Notes: generated by a model not told the origin, from the letters alone. DNA of 64,000 nt from Strobilurus pachycystidiatus (GCA_019915135.1 JAHLMK010000026.1:364001-428000), one strand, 5' to 3'. Positions 13,424-26,500 are shown, counted from the stretch's first letter. A program made the numbers and translations.

Positions 13424-13442
13424 GAGGCCTGAGGCCTGAGGT
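13424..13442 (+). repeat. CCTGAGG heptamer array
   Basis: About two and a half CCTGAGG/GCCTGAG units are joined head to tail in intergenic DNA. Confidence 0.7.
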
Positions 13443-13713
13443 TCGAGGGATGATAGAGTGCATAATGATATGATGATTGATGGTCAAGGCGCTTCCCAGA
13501 TTCCCTGATGAAAAGCCATACCACACGCAGATATGTACATGCTTCTCATCTTGGCACGGCGTTCCCTTTCATCGCATGTACATCTAACAAGCTGCCTACT
13601 CACGGAGAAAGTCAGCAATGATGCCTTTGGGTCTGACACATGTATGATAGGGTAAATTCTCTTTGTCCTTGCATTCTTGGGCCCGGGTACATACTCAAAG
13701 CATGATCTCGTCC

Positions 13714-13721
13714 TATATAAA
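13714..13721 (+). promoter_or_regulatory. TATA box of the MYND gene
   Basis: TATATAAA-like sequence (CCTATATAAATG) lies 44 bp upstream of the proposed start codon at 13758. That spacing fits transcription starting just before the ATG. Confidence 0.5.
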
Positions 13722-13757
13722 TGCGTGCTCTTTCAGGCGATAGTTTGTACCACAAGT

Positions 13758-15675
13758 ATGCGTCCGCACGCGTCTGTTTTGCCATCGGTCAAAGCCCTGG
13801 CTCAGCTGGAGGTCTGCCTCTCACTGAGTCTGCTCTCTTGCTGTATTTTGACTGACATTCTATACTTTCAGAAAGCCAGTATTGCGGTGGACAATGTTCA
13901 AGAAAGCAGCGCTGCGGTGAAACGAATGACTTACCTGGCGGGTGTCCATTGGCATCTCGTACCAAACTTTGCTCGAATAATGCAATACTGGCTTTCTCTC
14001 AACGCGGATCTTGGGGATCCCAAACTTGAGCCCGTGCTCCGCAGAATGCAATGCGTCTGCTTCTCTGGGCTGCTGGACCTTAATTGCGTAGGAGCCATCC
14101 TTACCAAATCCATTCCTTTGTTCAAACCATTCGCCCTCTGATGCATATTTGGCCTCCATGTTCAATTCCTCGAGTCCACTTTTGAAATGACGAACTACCA
14201 GGAACATCTTCTGGCGGAGACTTCCCGTGCGCTGGTAGCCTTATTGTGGCTCAGGTCGGGTCTTCTTGCAGATACCCTCACACACTCCACCCTCTACCAA
14301 GCGTGGATAAAGGCGGTCTCCGGCGACGTCTTTCACGCATCCGTTATAGGCAACCACACCGACCCCCCCTTCATCTTCTTATCTCAGTTATCTGAGGTCG
14401 CAGAGCATCTCCACAACAACATCAGTTGCAGTGGCGAGCGTCAGAAGGCGCTGGCTTCTCGCTGGGACAATGTCGTTGAAAGCACCTCAGAGGACGTTTT
14501 CCTATCATGCGCTTATACCCTCGTGCGAGAGTTCCAACTCTGCCGACCACAGGTCCACAGCGTGATGTTCTTTGCGTACCAGACGGTAGCCGTCCAGCGA
14601 AGCGCTGCGCAGATTGTTCTTCTGAGCAAGCGCACCCTCCATTGGGCATGCCAGCTTTTACAAAAGCTTGTCGGCTTAGCTTCCAGTGGACTCGAGACGT
14701 CTGGTTGCCCTATTTGGGTGGCTGTAGCAATCATGCATATAACGTGTTTTATCGCTGTTTCCGTCTCATTTGGCCCGCGGTGCACTGTGGAAATTTTCGA
14801 GTCCAAAGTGCTCTCTGCGCTGTTGTGGCTCTCTCAAGCTTCCGTTCAGTTTCTTTTCAACAAGAAGGCGATGGAGAAGCACGCTGCAGCAGATATCTTC
14901 AGAAGCATAGCTGGTCATCTTCTCAATCCCAGAGTGTTCAAACTCTTCCGCCGTTGGACGTCGTGTTTCGAAGAGTGCATAGCAGACAAGTCACATTTTG
15001 ATCCTCTCGTTTTGTCTGCCGTAGAAGATTCTTTCAAGGAGCTCAACTACATCACGGAGGCTCGCCTTGCCATTGACGTCAAGAGCTTCAGGCAGTGTCA
15101 ATTGCCATCGGTGAGAGACTTACTTATGCATATACATATCCTTACTGTTCTGCTAGTGCGGCAAACTCAGCGTGAAGAAACAATGCCAAGGATGCCAGAC
15201 CAAAACTTATTGCGACAGCCTCTGTCAAAGTCGGGATTGGAGGCGGCACCGACCGCTCTGCAAGGCCACCGTCAAAGCTCACAAAAGTAAGCTAATTTCT
15301 TCCTGCCGTGATGTTTTCTTATATACATTTGGACCAGGCGGGCGCAGCATGCCCCTCGTCAGTGACCGTCATTGGGAACACACGTTCTTTGAGGCGTTTT
15401 TCCGCCAGAAAGCCTTTGATTTGAGGGAGGACTTCAGGCTGGAGGCGCGCACAAAGTTTCCCAACACTCACCCGGGCGAGCTGGCGTGGGTTTGGGATTA
15501 CCAATGCCTGCCGCGGTCAGTCAGTGTTGAGATGGCCACTCCAAGACTGCGCTCATATCTGGAGGAGTTAGGCAAATCTGGGATGACTCTCATTGTCTGG
15601 ATGCCGCCCTGGGATCACCCTGAAAGCAGCACATGTTTTGCGAGTTATATACCAGTAGCAGCTCTATACGGGTAA
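13758..15675 (+). pseudogene. MYND-type zinc-finger protein with one internal stop
   Basis: Four exons fit: 13758-13811, 13872-15110, 15157-15286 and 15338-15675. The introns of 60, 46 and 51 bp have GT-AG ends and keep one frame. The last intron is a multiple of three, so its retention would also stay open. The C-terminal part holds a MYND finger: cysteines in CQLPSCGK, KKQCQGCQTKTYC, then DWRRHRPLCKA, ending in the usual His-x3-Cys. MYND fingers bind proline-rich partner peptides. The long helical region before it has no named domain, as is common in Agaricomycete MYND proteins. TGA at 14139-14141 interrupts exon 2 between KPFAL and CIFGLH although the frame is open on both sides. An 87-bp in-frame intron over it is the alternative. 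If the stop is real, translation could only restart downstream, for example at 14187. Confidence 0.65.
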
Positions 15676-15867
15676 AGGAGTATATTGAAAGAAGGGCGGG
15701 GAGGCAAATAGAAATGGTCAAGGTTCAAATTCCAATGTGTTTCCATACACTCCCCGCGCCATTTATCAATATAGTATATATATACCATTCTGAGGCGAGA
15801 GGCACGAATGCGGGTGAATGTATTGTTTAATATGAGTTAAGCCAGCCATCATAGGTAAATGCTTCAG

Positions 15868-17118
15868 CTACAGTCCATTAGAGTCCTGCACAACCTCATT
15901 AGCAGCAAAGTATTCAGAGGGAAAAAGACCTCGCAGAGCGGAGTAATCCACGATCACTAGCTCCCCAGGATGGAACCAATCGCTTTTCCCCATTTCCTTG
16001 TCCACCCATTCTTGACTAGCGACCTGTTTAGCATGCGGGTTCTGCGGAACTATTCTTCCCATGATCGCCAAAATCGCCTCCAGAATTGTGAGAGCCGTCT
16101 GGTAGTGAACATTGTGAACCCTACTCCGTACGCGCACGTTGAGTTCTTGCACAGCTTGCTGAATTATCTCGTCCTTGGAAGGTAAGCGCTTGCGACGGGA
16201 ACGGGTTTGAGTATTTTTCTGCAACTCCTGCAATTTTGCGGTGGGGTAATTGTCGTGAAGAGGATGCATTGCCAGGTAACGGTTGTTGTTGACCAGCATG
16301 TCATACGGGCAGAGGATGGGCCGCTGACAGACGCCTATGAAATCAGGAAGTCAGCGGCTAGTTTACAACAAATATTGTGGGCTCACCCAGATGTTCAGCG
16401 ATGGGAAGAAGCAATGCAAGACGGATAAGACTCCAAAAAATGTCCTCATCTAAATGAGCGATGTTCGTAGTGGCATCGCTGTCTTTTGCATCGACCAAGC
16501 GCGACCATTGAGTGAGATGAAGAGAGTCCATCATCCAGAATGACGATCCGTGAAAGAAGGAAGGTACGGGTGTATAAACAAAGTGGGCCATTCCAGGTAG
16601 CATGAACCTACGTCATCAGTTAAGCGCAGTGAAAACAAAAGTAGGACACTGACAGAGTATTGCCAGGAAGAAAAAGTACGCTGATTATCTTGCCATATCT
16701 GTCTTCCGGAATGGTTACCTTGTTTGCGGCCAGTGTGACAAGAATGTCGGCTAACTCGTGTGCACTGATGCCTTCTCTTGGGACAAAGAGTACCCAAATC
16801 TTTGCACTTGTTGTAGCCTTGACACAGGTTAATTTTCTGTCCCCGTCGTGATGCCACCAGGATACGACACCTGCGGCGTGTAACAAGGCCCAGATAATGT
16901 CACTCCAGCAAAATGATCAACGAAAAGGCCCGTGTTGACGGAAGCAAGGCCACAGTCGTCTAATGTGCTATTGTAAAGTTGGCATGAGTGGCAGTAGAAA
17001 GCAGTGGCCTATGCGCTCACCCAAAAGGTATTCCTGCATGCTTACTGGCCAGAACATCCAGCACGTACAGACAGTGTTTATCTTGTTCAACTGCTTGCAT
17101 GAATTCGCGAAGAGTCAT
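15868..17118 (-). CDS. JmjC/cupin-like protein
   Basis: The proposed start at 17118 opens with MTLREFMQAVEQDKHCLYVL, which resembles the N-terminal part of fungal JmjC-like proteins. A later exon (about 16886-16620) reads VVSWWHHDGDRKLTCVKATTSAKIW; its HHD supplies a His-x-Asp iron-binding pair. The following exon has PGMAHFVYTP, matching the distal His of a JmjC beta-barrel, then MDSLHLTQWSRL. The last exon, to the stop at 15868, is basic (RSRRKRLPSKDE). JmjC proteins are Fe(II)/2-oxoglutarate oxygenases acting on protein lysines or arginines; the substrate here is unknown. The splice between the first exon and the HHD exon is uncertain, and one reading puts a TGA at 16917-16919. The gene follows 26 bp after the dioxygenase-like gene on the same strand. 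Confidence 0.5.
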
Positions 17119-17143
17119 CTTCACGCGCTGTTGGTTGGTACTT

Positions 17144-19212
17144 TCAGGATTCCATAGTTGTTGTATTCAGTTCCGCGCTCTGGAACATGGTGGCCTGAGA
17201 GAACCATACACACGATCCTCGCTGGTACTGGTTGCCCCAACCTTGAAGAGGTTTGCTATTCGAGTTTGCTGGCCACTCTCCATTGCTTGTGACAACAAAT
17301 TTGATATCTGATTGAGGTTGAGTTCATGAGGGATCATGGACAGTGTCTGACTTACCGGCGATGTCAATGTTAAAGTGATAGAAAAGCGAGGAAGGATAGA
17401 TGAGAAAAGCACCGGGTGGTAACTGGATGATCAAGCCCGCTTCCCATACGACTAGCCAACAAGTTTCCCAGTGGTTGAAGAAGCCTAAAGAGAGTATCAG
17501 GGAAACAATGTATGGCAGCTGTATATCACATACCATAGATCCATAGTATACATACCCCAATAGCAATATTGGCGTGATTGACATGGGGGTTACAGGCAAC
17601 ATGTCTACGCTGTTCCGGTCGATCCATTCGGGCTTGGTTCAAGCAGAAATTCCAAAAGAGGCCGTAGAGAGGGCTAATGTCGTAAGTCGCAAACATGTAT
17701 TGTGCACATGCCATAAACCGGAGATACAATCCGAAGAAATTTTGCTTGAGGAGGGCTACCATACAAGACATACAAAACACGCATCATGGGAGAGCCTGGT
17801 GCGAAGAAGGCTTGCAACTGGGGAATGTTTTGCTTGTGCCAAGCTGTGAGGGCGGGTTTCTGATGGCGAATGAGATTGGACCAACAGCAGAAAGAAAGGA
17901 ATACTTCTTTATTCTGACGATCATGGCCTGAGACTTGGAACCAGTGCTCCCCTCGGATGTTTTGTTTCCCAGAGAGGCCAGGGTCTGGATTCAAATGCGA
18001 AGTGGTGCAGTTCTTGACAAACTCGTGGGCGGTCTCGATGAATTTATGCATGAAGGTGCGGCCGTTGAGGTAGCCCGCATCTGCTAGAGCCATGGGGTAA
18101 AGAGCAGCAGCAGTGCATGGTTCCTTATACATTATCGAGTTACTGTGAGCGAGACGGGAAGTGTCGTCCATGAAGCTCCTCCGGGAGGCTTTGGAGGGTG
18201 TATTGGGATTTGCCTGTTTCCTTTTTCTGGCTTTCTTCTTGTTGTTCCTGTTACCGCGGCTGCTGGGCGGTGGAGCGTCCTCCCAGAGCTCAAAGAAGTG
18301 CCGGCCAATTAGGGACCGGAAGAGCCAGAGACGTCCCTCAGCGTCATATACTCGAAGTGGAGGCTCCGAGCTCTGGGGGCGTGAGTGTAGTTCCAACCTG
18401 AATGGAAGATTACCCTCACAAAACATCTTCCGCAAAAGGAATGCGACGAAAGTACTTCAGCACGGAGCCTGGAGCCTTGCTGTGCCAGAGTTCCGTTATA
18501 TATATGCCTAGCTCCTTGCCAAAGCGTGCCCCGGACCATTGCTTCTCAGACATTGTAGGCATATCCCGAACATTGAGCTGTTGGAAGCCCGCTTGTAAGT
18601 TGTGCTGACCAGACTGGTTGACAACACGTTGATGATGACGGCCGCGCTGATTTTGAGCGTGAAAGTTGTGTTTCTGAGAGGGAACTGCTGGGTGTTGTTT
18701 GATTGTACTGGGAGGAAGAGAGTTGACAGTACGCACAGTGCGGATCTCCTTGCGCCGGATCGGTCCGCGGGTATCCAGCACCCTTGGCAAAAGTCAAGAT
18801 GGTTTTTCTGGGGTAGTGTCTCAACTGAAGGGAGGAGAGAGAAACAGTAGCGTACTCAGTCTGCTTATAGAGAAAGAGCGGTGGTTCCGCATCCACCTCC
18901 ACGTTAACGGTATTGCTTGTGGTCCCAAGGTCCGTACAGAAGTTGTCCTCGTCAGCATTGAGTTCTGGCTCTTGAGAGCTGTCCAGATGAAGCCCCATCT
19001 GTTGAAGGACCGCCACAAGATTGATACTGGGAGATTGGGCGTTGACGGTAGCAGGGTGGGGTGGGTGAGTGTCAAGGAGATCTTGAGGCATTCTATTGGA
19101 GTTAGCCTTAAAAGAAGACGAGTGTATAGTGAACATACGCGCTGCCAAGAAGCCTTGCAATGCGTCGAGCAACACCACGCGTCACATAGCGCGGTAGATC
19201 CAAGTCCGTCAT
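17144..19212 (-). CDS. 2-oxoglutarate/Fe(II) dioxygenase-fold protein, Agaricomycete type
   Basis: The ATG at 19212 begins MTDLDLPRYVTRGVARR. Several GT-AG introns, including one of 57 bp near 18.4 kb and one of about 46 bp near 19.1 kb, keep the frame to the TGA at 17144-17146. The middle is basic and charged. The C-terminal third contains CNPHVNHANIAIG, then FNHWETCWLVVWEAGLIIQL with PPGAFLIYPSS and FYHFNIDIA, and finally RGSCVWFSQATMFQSAEL. This order (metal motif, double-stranded beta-helix strands, distal His, then Arg) fits the broad 2OG-Fe(II) dioxygenase fold, including fungal TET/JBP-like relatives. The proximal motif reads HVN where canonical enzymes have His-x-Asp, so activity is doubtful. 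Family assignment is from memory of similar Agaricomycete proteins. No internal stop is needed in this gene. Confidence 0.5.
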
Positions 19213-21044
19213 GACGGCGGAGGACAATGAGTTTGGTCATTCATGTCACAATCATTGTTTATTCAGTTTTTCGAAAACATCACATGTGAGCATGTGATGC
19301 GCGCGCAACACGTTATTTATTATTATTAAGATTATTTAAGTCAATTTTATACCAAGCAGCCTTCTCTTTGCACCACATCCATGCACAACTCTCCAGTGGC
19401 CAACACAATGAAGGTGGGATGGATAATATCCTTATCCGCCCTTAAAATCCTTGCTTTGCACCGGGGCATCCAGAATCACGGTTGACCACCACCTCTTTGC
19501 GTTCCCGTCGCGTCCAAGCCGATTCCACGGTGGATGGCTAATAACTGTATCCGCCCTTAAAATCCGTGGCAGGTGAGGGCGCGACTGCACTCTCAAAGCA
19601 ATGTCGGACACTCCGCGGCAATGCTGAGCCCTAGCTCGCACAGCCACCAACGACCTCTCTCTTTTACCACCATTGGTGTCCGTCTTCCCATGGAAGTTAA
19701 TGACGGTAATGGCATTTGTTTACTGGGTCAACAAATGGTGCGTTGCATCTTCCATTTTCTTCTCCAAAAAATGCTCACAAATTGTGTCTTCCAACCTCAG
19801 ATATTTACACCAGTATCTCACTTCACCCTCTCCACCCACTTCGACAACTCCTTCACAAGTCTATCGCCGCCGCGACATACGCGTCCACTTGGAGAGGAGG
19901 TCGCACCCATGCTCGCCAAGGTCGGGTACCCTGCCCATCATTTGTCTCCGCAAAGGGGAAAGACGGATACATCAACTGTCCACAGAGCGCATTTGTCCCA
20001 TTCCGGCGCAAGTGCGTGCTACGAAGATTGGCGTTCAACGTCCGAGGTGTCTTCCACTGCCTTTGTGGCCAGGCGGTCAAGTCTCAGTACATCAAGAATG
20101 AGCCCTCGGAGATTGTTGAGACAGCGACGTACCGATTGTTCAACACCAGTGACCCTGCCTCGCTCAGGCTGCTGGTGACCCGGTCGAAATAACACGACAA
20201 ACTCGGCGCCCACCACACCATCTGCCAATGACAGCCGCGAACGACGACCATCCCGAACAAGGCACCTGCTGACGACGCGAGTGTACCACCGTCTCGATCG
20301 CTAGTGCTTGGTGTACGCCCTCCTCATTTGCCTGGTGTACCGTCCACTGACAACCCCACAGTGCATCCAACATTGAACCGTCACTCGCCGCCAGAGGTTG
20401 TCGATTACTTCATATGGCGAGTTCCTCCGTGTCTGCTCTGCAAGCGCAAATCGACAGACATGCTCAAAATACCCCCTTCGTGCTCTACTCTTAGTCTCGG
20501 TCTCGTGCCATCGACTGTGCCCACGTCGCATGAACCTATATACCCACTCAAATCGGTCAAGCACACGGGTTTTCCTCGCCTGGCTCTTTCACAACCCCGT
20601 CCCAGAGTGGATTTGGAGCTTAGAGCAACTTATTGCAACATAATGGCCAATAGCTGTTAAACGCCACGGCGAATGCACAACCCTGCGAGGCATGGGTCCT
20701 TGAGCCGAACCACGGTGCATACAGCAGCCAGAATCCCTCTTCTGTGCTTGTATTTCCCTCTCTTGCAACTGGCGCATTCAGCTGCCATCGTTCCGGACTC
20801 CTTCCAAACGATAGCTGACGGCGACGGTGCAGCAGCCGTGATGAGAATATTATCCAACTTCCACCTGGCTTGGTGAAGTCCTGGGTGTCCCCGCCACTGT
20901 AGTTGGGCCCAGAATGCGATAGACTTTTTGCCAGAAGCTGGATGTAGACAGCGTAGCTGTATAGTGGGTTGTACGGCTGTGGTAGATACTACTTAAGACA
21001 GCAGTAATCGAACAGTTAGAAGAAATGGTGACGATATAATTTCA
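19213..21044. other. Intergenic region without a firm gene
   Basis: Plus-strand frames at 19573-20192 and 20304-20660 are open for 120-200 codons, but they overlap in several phases, carry no domain I know and cannot be joined convincingly. An AT-rich tract with a TTATTATTATTA run lies at about 19310-19340, and a duplicated block is listed below. Confidence 0.3.
19411..19566 (+). repeat. Two direct copies of a 34-35-bp block
   Basis: GGATGGATAATATCC plus TTATCCGCCCTTAAAATCC (about 19417-19448) is repeated as GGATGGCTAATAACTG plus TATCCGCCCTTAAAATCC (about 19531-19565). The second half is identical in both copies. The spacing is about 117 bp. Confidence 0.65.
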
Positions 21045-22254
21045 TCAGTGCTGACATTTCCGAATCAGTTTATAATCCATCCAGTGCACCTCACCTGCAA
21101 ATGGCGTAGTGGCTACGTACTCCAAACCACCGTGTGAGATGGATGTTTTTGGGTTTGAATCCCGACTGCAGCGTATTTCCTGAACTCTTCCAGACTTTTT
21201 TCTCTTCTGAGTGGAATCTGCCTGCAGCTTCGTTAGATGTTGTCTGTGAAAATTTTGCTTGCCAATGCTTTTCAATGTACTTATACATGCCACTCAAATA
21301 CTCGGAACGACTGGCGTCAAAGTTGCTCTTCTCATGTTTAATAGGTAATCTAGTTCCCAATATGCTAATATGACTTGGACTTTTCATGGCTTGGCTGTGG
21401 TGAGGAGGGCTTTGCGAAGCACATCTTTTGAGTGAGTGCTCCCAAACTTCCTTGCGGTGCTTCTCCTCCTCCTCCGCCTCGGCATCCTCTGCCTCCTCTT
21501 GCATACGTTCAACCAACAGTTCATCGTCGCGCAGCAGGTCCCGCAGGTCATTCCTCAGTTTGTACTCTTGGTTGGGTTTGTCCAGGGTTGGGAAGGCCTT
21601 GATGAAGACATTCCAAATGGCTTCAGTGATTGGACCATCGACATCTTCTTCTTCAGTCAAAACTGCGCCACACGTGCTCAGTCAGATAACATGAGGAGGA
21701 AGTGCACACTCACCCTGTGCTAGAAAATGCAATTTGACTGGACAATCCACCCCCAGTGCAGGGAAACAGGTCCTCCATCTGCTCTCACCCCTCCCTGTCT
21801 CCTCCATCCACTTGACTAGGCCCGGGTGTAGTTTGTGCGGGCTGGGTTTGGGGTCAGCATCTTCTCCAGACTCGTCTTCTTCTCCAGACTTGTCGTCATC
21901 TTCCCCAGACTCGTCCTTGTCGTCAGGTTCGGGCACATTGGATTTGGGGATGGATTTTTCTAGAGAGGTCAGTTGGCAGTGACAGTGCAATCCAGATCTC
22001 TCACCTTTTGGGAAGATTACGGAGAGTCTTTCATGGAGCACTGATAGCCTTTTGATCAAGGAGTGCAAGGACTCTTTCGCCACTTCACTCTCGGACGGTT
22101 TTGCGACGGCCCTAGGCATTCCACTGGCGGTCATGGCAGCAAGACGGCGGGTCAGACCAGTCATAGTCCCTGGTGCTCGATAGGCACCCCGAGTCACCGG
22201 TGGTCAAGCAGGGGAGACGTAAGGCTTGTTGTGGTCAGTAGATGGGTACGACAT
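21045..22254 (-). pseudogene. Unrecognised charged protein, one in-frame stop near the start
   Basis: I do not recognise this gene. From ATG 22254 the frame reads MSYPSTDHNKPYVSPA, meets TGA at 22204-22206, then continues in the same frame with PPVTRGAYRAPGTMTGLTRR, where ATG 22164 could restart it. Introns of about 45-50 bp join PK to RKSIPKS, and LAQ to VLTEEEDVDGP, without further stops. The protein has a helical stretch (SLHSLIKRLSVLHERLS), a Ser/Glu/Asp-rich acidic linker, a coiled-coil-like acidic run (MQEEAEDAEAEEEEKHR) and a basic C-terminus. The last exon boundary is uncertain; the end may be 21045 or 21091. Confidence 0.45.
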
Positions 22255-23521
22255 CTTGCTGAGTGAGTGTATGAGGCAGATCAGTAATACTTACTCCGCC
22301 CGAACAGGCGACAATTGCCGGCGGCATCTATCTTTGAGACCAGCACACGCATTGTTACGTGGTTTTCTGGTGATGTTCCAAGCAAGTTGCCAATTTCTTC
22401 CTCCAATACAATACATTTCCAGTCCCAACGCGACCTTTTTCGCCTCCTTGTTAAGCCTCAAGGACTTTTCCCAATCTCCCTGTTTCATTGGACCCTTCTC
22501 CCCCGTCAGATATAACCTCACGCGAGACTTGTACCATGTCTCGCTGTCTTCCGTTCATAAACCCACGTTGAATCCACTCACACGCAATCCACCATGTTGC
22601 GGAAACCAAGAGACATAGGAATAATGTCAATTTGGTCGGGTGTCAGCCTTTCCTCGCACAGTACACTGCCGCTGGAAAGCGACGATCGTTGACCTGTAAC
22701 TTCCACCTTGCGATCAGGACCAGTGAGGACGACGCTACTGTCCTTGACATGTTTCATTGCTCATTGCGAGGCGCCAAAAGCACTCGCCTGCCATCAAGGC
22801 CATGCGCAGGACACTTGTCTGCGAGAGAAGAGCTGCACGACACAGAGCAAGTCCCGTGAGTCAAGAGCGCACTGCCGTATCTGACGGTGGTTTTCATCAG
22901 TCCTCGTGTTTGTGTTAATAGTCTAGAATGCTCGACAGATGAATAAAGTCACTCTGGCAATCCGTCGGACTGATCAGAGCATTTTGACACTCTAGATAGT
23001 CTACTGAGTCTTGGGTAGAGTTTTTTGTTCGACGCGAGAGAACGATTGTGGCAATGATCCACTTTCCATTGCAGAACAAGATCATTCACAAGCGCCAGCA
23101 GGAGGCTTATCGTCGAGGCTTCCAACCCCCCTCCCATGTCTTTCAATGGAAGATGCGAGGCACACAAGGATCGGGCATCTACAAAGTGAACACCTCTTAG
23201 TTGGCTCACATAAAGCAACACGCGTTTGGGCTGAATTCCCTTCATTGCAGCGGGTGTATTGCGCAACTTTCGACAAGTGGGATCTCTGCGAGGAGTTCAG
23301 CTTGGAGCATGACTCCCTTGGCATGCCAGCCATCCCAGTTGGTGATGACGTCCCCGCGGCCAATGGTTCCTCCTTCCTCGCAGCAATATTTCCAGCTATC
23401 CTGGGTGTGTAGACGGTATCGAAGGTTTCTGAAGGGCCCTCTGGGGGTGTCGGGAGCAACTCAGATTGAGATCTAGAGGACCGGTAAGCGAGAGAAAGGT
23501 TTCGGAGGTTATGGGACTCAC
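22255..23521. other. Intergenic; possible 3' exon of the next minus-strand gene
   Basis: Nothing firm is coded at 22255-23241. On the minus strand, 23470-23242 reads VAPDTPRGPFRN..TQDSWKYCCEEGG..NWDGWHAKGVMLQAELL before a TGA at 23242-23244. An acceptor (TCTAG) precedes it and a perfect donor (GTGAGT) lies at the end of the upstream frame. It could be the last exon of the gene at 23522-26670 if the TAA there is a lesion. Confidence 0.35.
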
Positions 23522-26500
23522 TTAACCACTCGAAAAGCAAATAGTATTCCCCCATGTAACTGCCTCGGTTACGTCTGAAGTCTCCAGAAATGGCATGAAA
23601 TCAAGAAGCTGGCCAAAGAGCTCATACGGCGCATCTGGAAGAACAAGCTCTGAACGAGGAGCACAGGAGATGGATGTCGAGGAAGTTCCCGAGGCACTGA
23701 ACTTGATCACGGTGGTCTGTGCTATGGCAAGTCCAACGTCGACCCCGTTGACACGGACAAGAGTAGCGAACAAGTTACCAAGCTTGAACTGCTCTTCAAC
23801 GGGAAGTTCTTCGCCCTGCTTGAGTCCACCTTTGCGGTCCCATTTATCGCCACCGATGGAGAAGTAGCGAACACGAAGGAGACGGTCGTGAGTCTTGGCA
23901 TAATCGAGGTCCAGTGTGGGGTCAAAGACAGTGCGAAGAACTGTCTTCTTGTGTTGAACATAGGTGTCGTCAATCTTCATCCACATGTCATGCTCTTCAG
24001 CGTCGTTTGAGTCGCCGTTCTCCAGATTCTCGGTGTCGATGATACTATTGATGTCAATGGAGAGTAGATCATCGGGATGATCAGAGCTTGGAGAAGCCTC
24101 TTCCTCCTCGCTTGATGAATAAACATCGGCCAATGAACGATCAACCTCTTTGGACACGCCCGGATACTTCCCACCTTTGGGACGCATGAGATCGTGCTCC
24201 GGGCGTGACCACCGCTCATCCCAGTCAACAAAGATGCTATGATTGTGAAGGATGGCATCAGCACGACGAATACCCTCACTCCAAGCGTTCCGAAGGGAAC
24301 AATCACCCGCAACTAGCTTCCCCTTCCAATGTCCCGGAGTAATGTGATCAACATCACGGCTACAAACAAGCTTTAAGCGCTCCGGTTTACGCTCCCAGTC
24401 GGGGTGACAATTGTAGATATCATCAAGGTTGAGTGCAGATCGGCACCGAGCTTCCATCTCTGAGATATCAACATTGGGTGAGTGTCCACCAATCATCCGT
24501 ACTCGTCCAAAGAGCGTCTCAAGGACATCGTCACCCAGAAGACAGAGAAAGACTCTGAGAGTGGGGTTGAAGAGCTGAGTTCTGGCGACTTGGAAGGCGG
24601 CATTCTTCACAAGGCACTGAACATTGCCATAGAGTTGATTAGACAAGAAGGAGGAATCGTGTCTGATGAACAGAGCGCAGGAGATGTGGGCAAACTTTGA
24701 TAGTCTAGTGATCTGTTCGGAGAGTGATAGCGATGGATTGATAAAGGGCTCGAGCAGTGCCTCAAGTGCCTCGCCAAGTAGGCAGAGGGCATCATGAACC
24801 ACTTCCTCAGAGGGATCAAGACCAGATTTATCGATGTTACGAAGCTCAGCGACACGGGTAAGAAGCATCACAGCATGTGGAACATTTTGTGGATCTTTTG
24901 GATTTAAGAGCGCGTGTATGCTCTGATCGGACCAGTCGTGGTTGGTGAGACGCTCGAGCCACTGTGACAGCAGAATCTTGTTGATGCAGACATTGTTAAC
25001 AACGATGCCTTCTTTTGAGCACAAAAGTGTACAGAGTCCTGAAGACTGTGAGTATCAAAGAGAAGGATATGTTGAGAAGAATATGAGCTCACGCTTGAAG
25101 ATGTGCTTGTAGTCAAAGTCCATTGTGAGGTGGTCCTCTCCAGTATGCAGGTTCAAACCACGAAGACCGCTGATGAATGGGAAGAGGGGGTCATTGGGTG
25201 TCACCTCCTTGTGCATGCACAAGAGATACAACGCTGCCCGACGGGTTGCATCTCCATCGGATGATATTGCCCACATCGGACCGTTCAGAGCTTCTCCGTA
25301 TGGTGAGCGCTTCCATGCTGCCAGTACCATCCGGATAAGGCGCACAGAGTCTTGCCAGGTTCCGTGTTTGCAGGTTGGAGACAGGAGCACCGGTTTAGCG
25401 CCATAGTTCGTCGCAGCATGACGAGCCACAGCAATGACAGTGTACTCTTTCCCAATGTGAACCTTCCCTTCCTTCACAGCTGATGCGGCCGCCTGAACGT
25501 TCGTCAAATCCGAGCCCATCTTGATTGAGGCAAGTTTGTGAACATGCTCGCAGCAGAATCCTCCCATCTCATCCGTGCTTGACAGATAACAGAGACGACC
25601 ATCCCCGGCAATCTCATCGATGGGAAGCGAGTGTGGTACGCGTTCCCTAGGCCCGTCCGATGCCTCCGCTCCACACGCAGAAACAGCCTCGATGTTTTTC
25701 ATGATGTCTGTCACCCAAACACCGTTCGCAGTGACCTTCAGCGCAAACTTGCGTCGTCCTGCTCGAATGGTTCTGAGCGAAGGTAGCGCCGTAGGAGCGT
25801 GATTCAATGCATAGACTGCACCAGCACCACCGAGCTCGTAGATAAGCGTGGAGAGGTCGCGGTCCTGCTGCGTGTAATTATACGCGTGGTATTTGCCATT
25901 GAGAGCGTCTCGAGTGCGCTCAAGAAGGCCACCAATTCCAAATTGCTCTTTGTAGGCCGTCGCAACAAGTCGGTGAAGGCCAGGAATGTCGTGTTCTGTA
26001 ATAAGATCTACAAGTTGTCTATACTTGAGAAAGCGTGCTAGAGTGGAGGCAATGGTCCGTTTCGCATTCAGGCCCTGCAACCGAAAGTTAGCAGAGATAC
26101 AAAGTTAACGAGTGGATTGCTCACCTTTAGCAGTAAGACCTTGTTGATCTTACGAAACTTTTCTCGGTCGGTGAGAAGTGCAGCCTGGGGACGAGAGGCC
26201 ACAGAAACCTTGGATCCCATCCGGGAAGCTCTGTTTTTGATAACATCGATGTCCGCTGTGGTGCGTTCGCAAGATGGACATGGCCCGCCACTCGTTGAAG
26301 CAACCTGCTTGCACCGATCGGATACCACCGTGATTGCAGTCGAATCGGGTCCGAGATGGAGCAGACTGTATCCGGGAGACTTTTGGTGGGATTTGTCGTG
26401 GATGGAGAAAGAATAGGTCGTGTAGAATGGTCCCACATTCCAGTCCAGTCGGAGGCCAGGACACGGTGAGGGAGGTGGTGGTGATACATTATGTTGAGTA

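Larger units (their letters stand above)
10801..13713. other. Intergenic region without a recognisable gene
   Basis: Several frames of 60-220 codons open on both strands at 11.2-12.2 kb, but none shows a known domain or a consistent intron chain. The region holds one member of a dispersed repeat (11322-11430) and a small heptamer array. The stretch 12.2-13.7 kb shows nothing further that I can support. Confidence 0.35.

Noticed and set aside
18402..18458. Frameshift in the dioxygenase-like gene after FAEDVL
   Set aside because: A 57-bp GT-AG intron (GTACTTTCG..CATTCAG) restores the frame as LK/LELHS, so no lesion is needed.
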